Positions 30,112 through 31,906 of a stretch of 31,906 bases of DNA are shown piece after piece. The notes under the pieces are model-generated. The model saw only the letters and a list, made by a program, of their open reading frames with translations, made no database searches and was not told where the DNA came from. The position numbers were made by a program, and so were the translations under genes. The DNA is from an uncultured Mycolicibacterium sp. (GTDB lineage: Bacteria > Actinomycetota > Actinomycetes > Mycobacteriales > Mycobacteriaceae), in assembly GCF_937941905.1 (NCBI RefSeq), contig NZ_CALDGS010000030.1, positions 1-31,906 of the forward strand. The letters are read 5' to 3'. The number at the start of each line of letters is the position of its first letter. Positions within the stretch are counted from its first letter, which is position 1.

Positions 30112-30591
30112 GTGACGGAGAAGGACAGTAGTTCGGGGCCGGACCAGACGCCGGAAGAGGTCACGGTGGAGACCACGTCGGTCTTCCGGGCCGACTTCCT
30201 CAGCGAGCTGGACGCTCCGGCCGCGGCCGGCGCCGAGAGTGCGGTGACCGGTGTCGAGGGGCTGCCCGTGGGTTCGGCGCTGCTCGTCGTCAAGCGCGGC
30301 CCGAACGCGGGCTCCCGGTTCCTGCTGGACCAGCCGGTGACCTCCGCCGGCCGGCATCCCGACAGCGACATCTTCCTCGACGACGTCACGGTCAGCCGCC
30401 GGCACGCGGAGTTCCGCAAGGAGGGCGGCGAGTTCCACGTCGTCGACGTCGGCAGCCTCAACGGCACCTACGTCAACCGGGAGCCGGTCGACTCGGCGGT
30501 GCTGGCCAACGGTGACGAGGTGCAGATCGGGAAGTTCCGGCTGGTGTTCCTGACCGGGCCCAAGTCGGACGACTCCGGTTCGGGGAGTTAG
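30112..30591 (+). CDS. garA: FHA-domain metabolic regulator GarA
   Basis: 159 residues from GTG at 30112, with AGGAG 7 bases upstream. The N-terminal regulatory motif VETTSVFR places Thr21 and Thr22 exactly where M. tuberculosis GarA is phosphorylated (by PknG and PknB respectively). The FHA domain occupies about residues 55-148, with phosphothreonine-contact residues Arg81, Ser95 and Asn117 conserved (AGRHPDSD, VTVSRRHAEF, GSLNGTYVN). Unphosphorylated GarA inhibits 2-oxoglutarate dehydrogenase and glutamate dehydrogenase and activates glutamate synthase; phosphorylation closes the FHA site on its own tail. All switch residues are intact, so it is expected to work like Rv1827. A 176-base region with promoter-like elements separates it from gcvH. 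Confidence 0.98.
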   Translation: MTEKDSSSGPDQTPEEVTVETTSVFRADFLSELDAPAAAGAESAVTGVEGLPVGSALLVVKRGPNAGSRFLLDQPVTSAGRHPDSDIFLDDVTVSRRHAEFRKEGGEFHVVDVGSLNGTYVNREPVDSAVLANGDEVQIGKFRLVFLTGPKSDDSGSGS

Positions 30592-30600
30592 CCGGTCGCG

Positions 30601-31353
30601 ATGACCCAGCCCGACACCCCTGCGCTCACCGGGATGTCGATCGGGGCGGTCCTGGAACTGCTGCGTGAGGACTTCCCGGACGTGACCATCTCCAAGATCC
30701 GGTTCCTGGAATCGGAGGGGCTGGTCACGCCGATGCGCACGGCTTCGGGCTACCGCCGGTTCACCGCCTACGACTGCGCGCGGCTGCGCTACATCCTGAC
30801 CGCGCAGCGCGACCACTACCTGCCGCTGAAGGTCATCAAGGCCCAGCTCGACGCGCAGCCGGACGGGCAGCTGCCGGAGTTGTCGGCCTCGCCGTACACG
30901 CCCAGGCTCACCCCGGTGGGCCCGGACGGCGCGACCGCCGACACCCGGGACGCCGACCCGAGGCAGGCGGTGCCGGCCACCCCCGCCCGGCTCACCCGCG
31001 AGGACCTGCTGGCCCGCGCCGGGGTGGACGAGGACCTGATCAACGCCCTGGTCAAGGCCGGGGTGATCCGCCCCGGCCCGGCCGGATTCTTCGACGAGCA
31101 CGCGGTGGTCATCGCCCAGTGCGCCCGGGCGCTGGCCGACTACGGGGTGGAGCCGCGGCACCTGCGGGCGTTCCGCTCGGCCGCCGACCGGCAGTCCGAC
31201 CTGATCGCCCAGATCGCCGGGCCGGTGGGCAAGGCCGGCCGGGACGGGGCGCGCGACCGCGCCGACGATCTGGCCCGCGAGGTCGCCTCGCTGGCCATCA
31301 CACTGCACACCGCGCTGGTCAAATCCGCTGTACGCGACGTGCTCGACCGCTGA
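30601..31353 (+). CDS. ftsR: MerR-family regulator FtsR (Rv1828-like)
   Basis: 250 residues from ATG at 30601. The N-terminal winged helix of MerR type covers about residues 12-85 (MSIGAVLELLREDFPDVTISKIRFLESEGLVTP, then ASGYRRFTAYDCARLRYI). A Pro/Thr-rich linker follows, then a C-terminal domain with LTREDLLARAGVDEDLINALVKAGVI and a long helix (DLAREVASLAITLHTALVKSAV). There is no metal-binding cysteine cluster. Orthologues are Rv1828 and C. glutamicum FtsR, reported to regulate ftsZ; that role is knowledge of the family. It starts 9 bases after the garA stop, so it is probably on the garA transcript. Confidence 0.94.
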   Translation: MTQPDTPALTGMSIGAVLELLREDFPDVTISKIRFLESEGLVTPMRTASGYRRFTAYDCARLRYILTAQRDHYLPLKVIKAQLDAQPDGQLPELSASPYTPRLTPVGPDGATADTRDADPRQAVPATPARLTREDLLARAGVDEDLINALVKAGVIRPGPAGFFDEHAVVIAQCARALADYGVEPRHLRAFRSAADRQSDLIAQIAGPVGKAGRDGARDRADDLAREVASLAITLHTALVKSAVRDVLDR

Positions 31354-31357
31354 GGAC

Positions 31358-31363
31358 TAGACT
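31358..31363 (+). promoter_or_regulatory. Possible -10 element for the Rv1829-like gene
   Basis: TAGACT fits the TANNNT pattern 47 bases before the next ATG, giving a leader of about 40 bases that contains a GGAGGG ribosome site. No clear -35 hexamer is seen, so this is tentative. Confidence 0.3.
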
Positions 31364-31410
31364 CGGTCCCGGACGGCTTGAAACACAGCGGGTGCGGAGG
31401 GCAGACACAG

Positions 31411-31905
31411 ATGGCTGAGGTTCGTGTGGTCGGCATTCGCGTGGAACAACCGCAGAATCAGCCGGTGCTGCTGCTGCGCGAGACGACCGGCGACCGGTAC
31501 CTGCCGATCTGGATCGGGCAGTCCGAGGCCGCGGCCATCGTGCTCGAGCAGCAGGGGGTCGAGCCGGCGCGGCCGCTCACCCACGACCTGATCAAGGATG
31601 TCATTACCGCGCTTGGGCATTCGTTGAAGGAAGTGCGGATCGTCGACCTGCAGGAGGGCACCTTCTACGCCGACCTGGTGTTCGACCGGGACATCAAGGT
31701 GTCGGCGCGCCCGTCGGACTCCGTGGCGATCGCGCTGCGCATGGGCGTGCCGATCTACGTCGAGGAGGGGGTGCTCGAGGAGGCCGGGCTGGTCATCCCC
31801 GACGAGACCGACGAGGAACCGGCCGGCGCGGTCCGCGAGGACGAGGTCGAGAAGTTCCGGGAGTTCCTCGACAGCGTCTCGCCCGACGACTTCAAGGCCA
31901 CCTAG
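31411..31905 (+). CDS. Bifunctional nuclease (DUF151) domain protein, Rv1829-like
   Basis: 164 residues, the length I recall for Rv1829, from ATG at 31411 after a GGAGGG about 9 bases upstream. The BFN/DUF151 domain covers residues 1-130: VRVVGIRVEQPQNQPVLLLRE, YLPIWIGQSEAAAIVLEQQG, HDLIKDVITALG, FYADLVFDRDIKVSARPSDSVAIALRMGVPIYVEE. The C-terminal tail is acidic (DETDEEPAGAVREDEVEKFREFL). Plant members were reported to have DNase and RNase activity; the bacterial role is uncharacterised to my knowledge. Conserved synteny with garA and ftsR suggests a shared regulatory setting. The stop codon is 1 base from the window end. Confidence 0.93.
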   Translation: MAEVRVVGIRVEQPQNQPVLLLRETTGDRYLPIWIGQSEAAAIVLEQQGVEPARPLTHDLIKDVITALGHSLKEVRIVDLQEGTFYADLVFDRDIKVSARPSDSVAIALRMGVPIYVEEGVLEEAGLVIPDETDEEPAGAVREDEVEKFREFLDSVSPDDFKAT

Positions 31906-31906
31906 G

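Noticed and set aside
1..31906. Defence island, prophage, insertion sequence or CRISPR array
   Set aside because: No transposase, integrase, restriction, toxin-antitoxin or Cas motifs and no regularly spaced repeats were seen. Base composition looks uniform and gene order in the right part is the conserved mycobacterial one.

Overview
The window is high-GC actinobacterial DNA and almost certainly comes from a mycobacterium. Its right-hand third follows the Mycobacterium tuberculosis Rv1814-Rv1829 order: a sterol-desaturase-like gene, an Rv1815-like protease, an Rv1817-like flavoprotein, bacA (Rv1819c), secA2, pgsA2, a DUF881/sbp/DUF881 trio, gcvH, garA, the MerR regulator Rv1828/ftsR and the Rv1829 bifunctional-nuclease-domain protein. 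I cannot name the species. Gene density is very high and no gap reaches 300 bases. The largest are 483-709, 9441-9657, 29936-30111 and 24372-24527. I saw no tRNA, rRNA, CRISPR array, transposase or prophage gene.

Layout. 1-482: partial NlpC/P60-like gene running off the left edge. 710-6578: lipid-type accessory metabolism, with an acyl-CoA-ligase-like enzyme and a TetR regulator, a divergent cytochrome P450, an F420/LLM-type oxidoreductase and a FadD19-like acyl-CoA synthetase. A perfect 16-bp palindrome sits between the TetR and P450 genes. 6669-9440: secreted and hypothetical mycobacterial proteins and an SGNH hydrolase. 9658-10164: NUDIX hydrolase. 10148-15552, minus strand: ferredoxin reductase, metal-dependent hydrolase, small secreted protein, malQ and a tandem pair of SMR-type membrane proteins. 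15628-20360, plus strand: type-B carboxylesterase, membrane sterol-desaturase/hydroxylase, FAD oxidoreductase and secreted serine protease. 20357-22348: a two-gene unit (VOC protein and KstD-like flavoprotein) behind a near-ideal KstR operator. 22458-24371: bacA on the minus strand. 24528-31905: the conserved secA2-to-Rv1829 block on the plus strand.

How the genes fit together. The left cluster (ligase, P450, flavin-type oxidoreductase, CoA ligase, local TetR) looks like an inducible system that activates and oxidises a lipid or terpenoid/steroid-like acid; the substrate is not visible. The VOC-flavoprotein pair carries the KstR signature and so is probably part of the steroid-catabolism regulon. 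The right block joins an accessory Sec ATPase, a phospholipid synthase, envelope proteins, the glycine cleavage H protein, the FHA metabolic switch GarA and a cell-division-linked MerR regulator.

The most interesting signals are regulatory: the KstR box placed on the -35 region of an apparently leaderless VOC gene, the TetR palindrome, ten genes with a TANNNT hexamer 6-8 nt before the start codon, a 59-nt nested hairpin between convergent genes, and an operator-like inverted repeat at the predicted garA promoter. I did not find an obviously new multi-gene defence or biosynthetic system.
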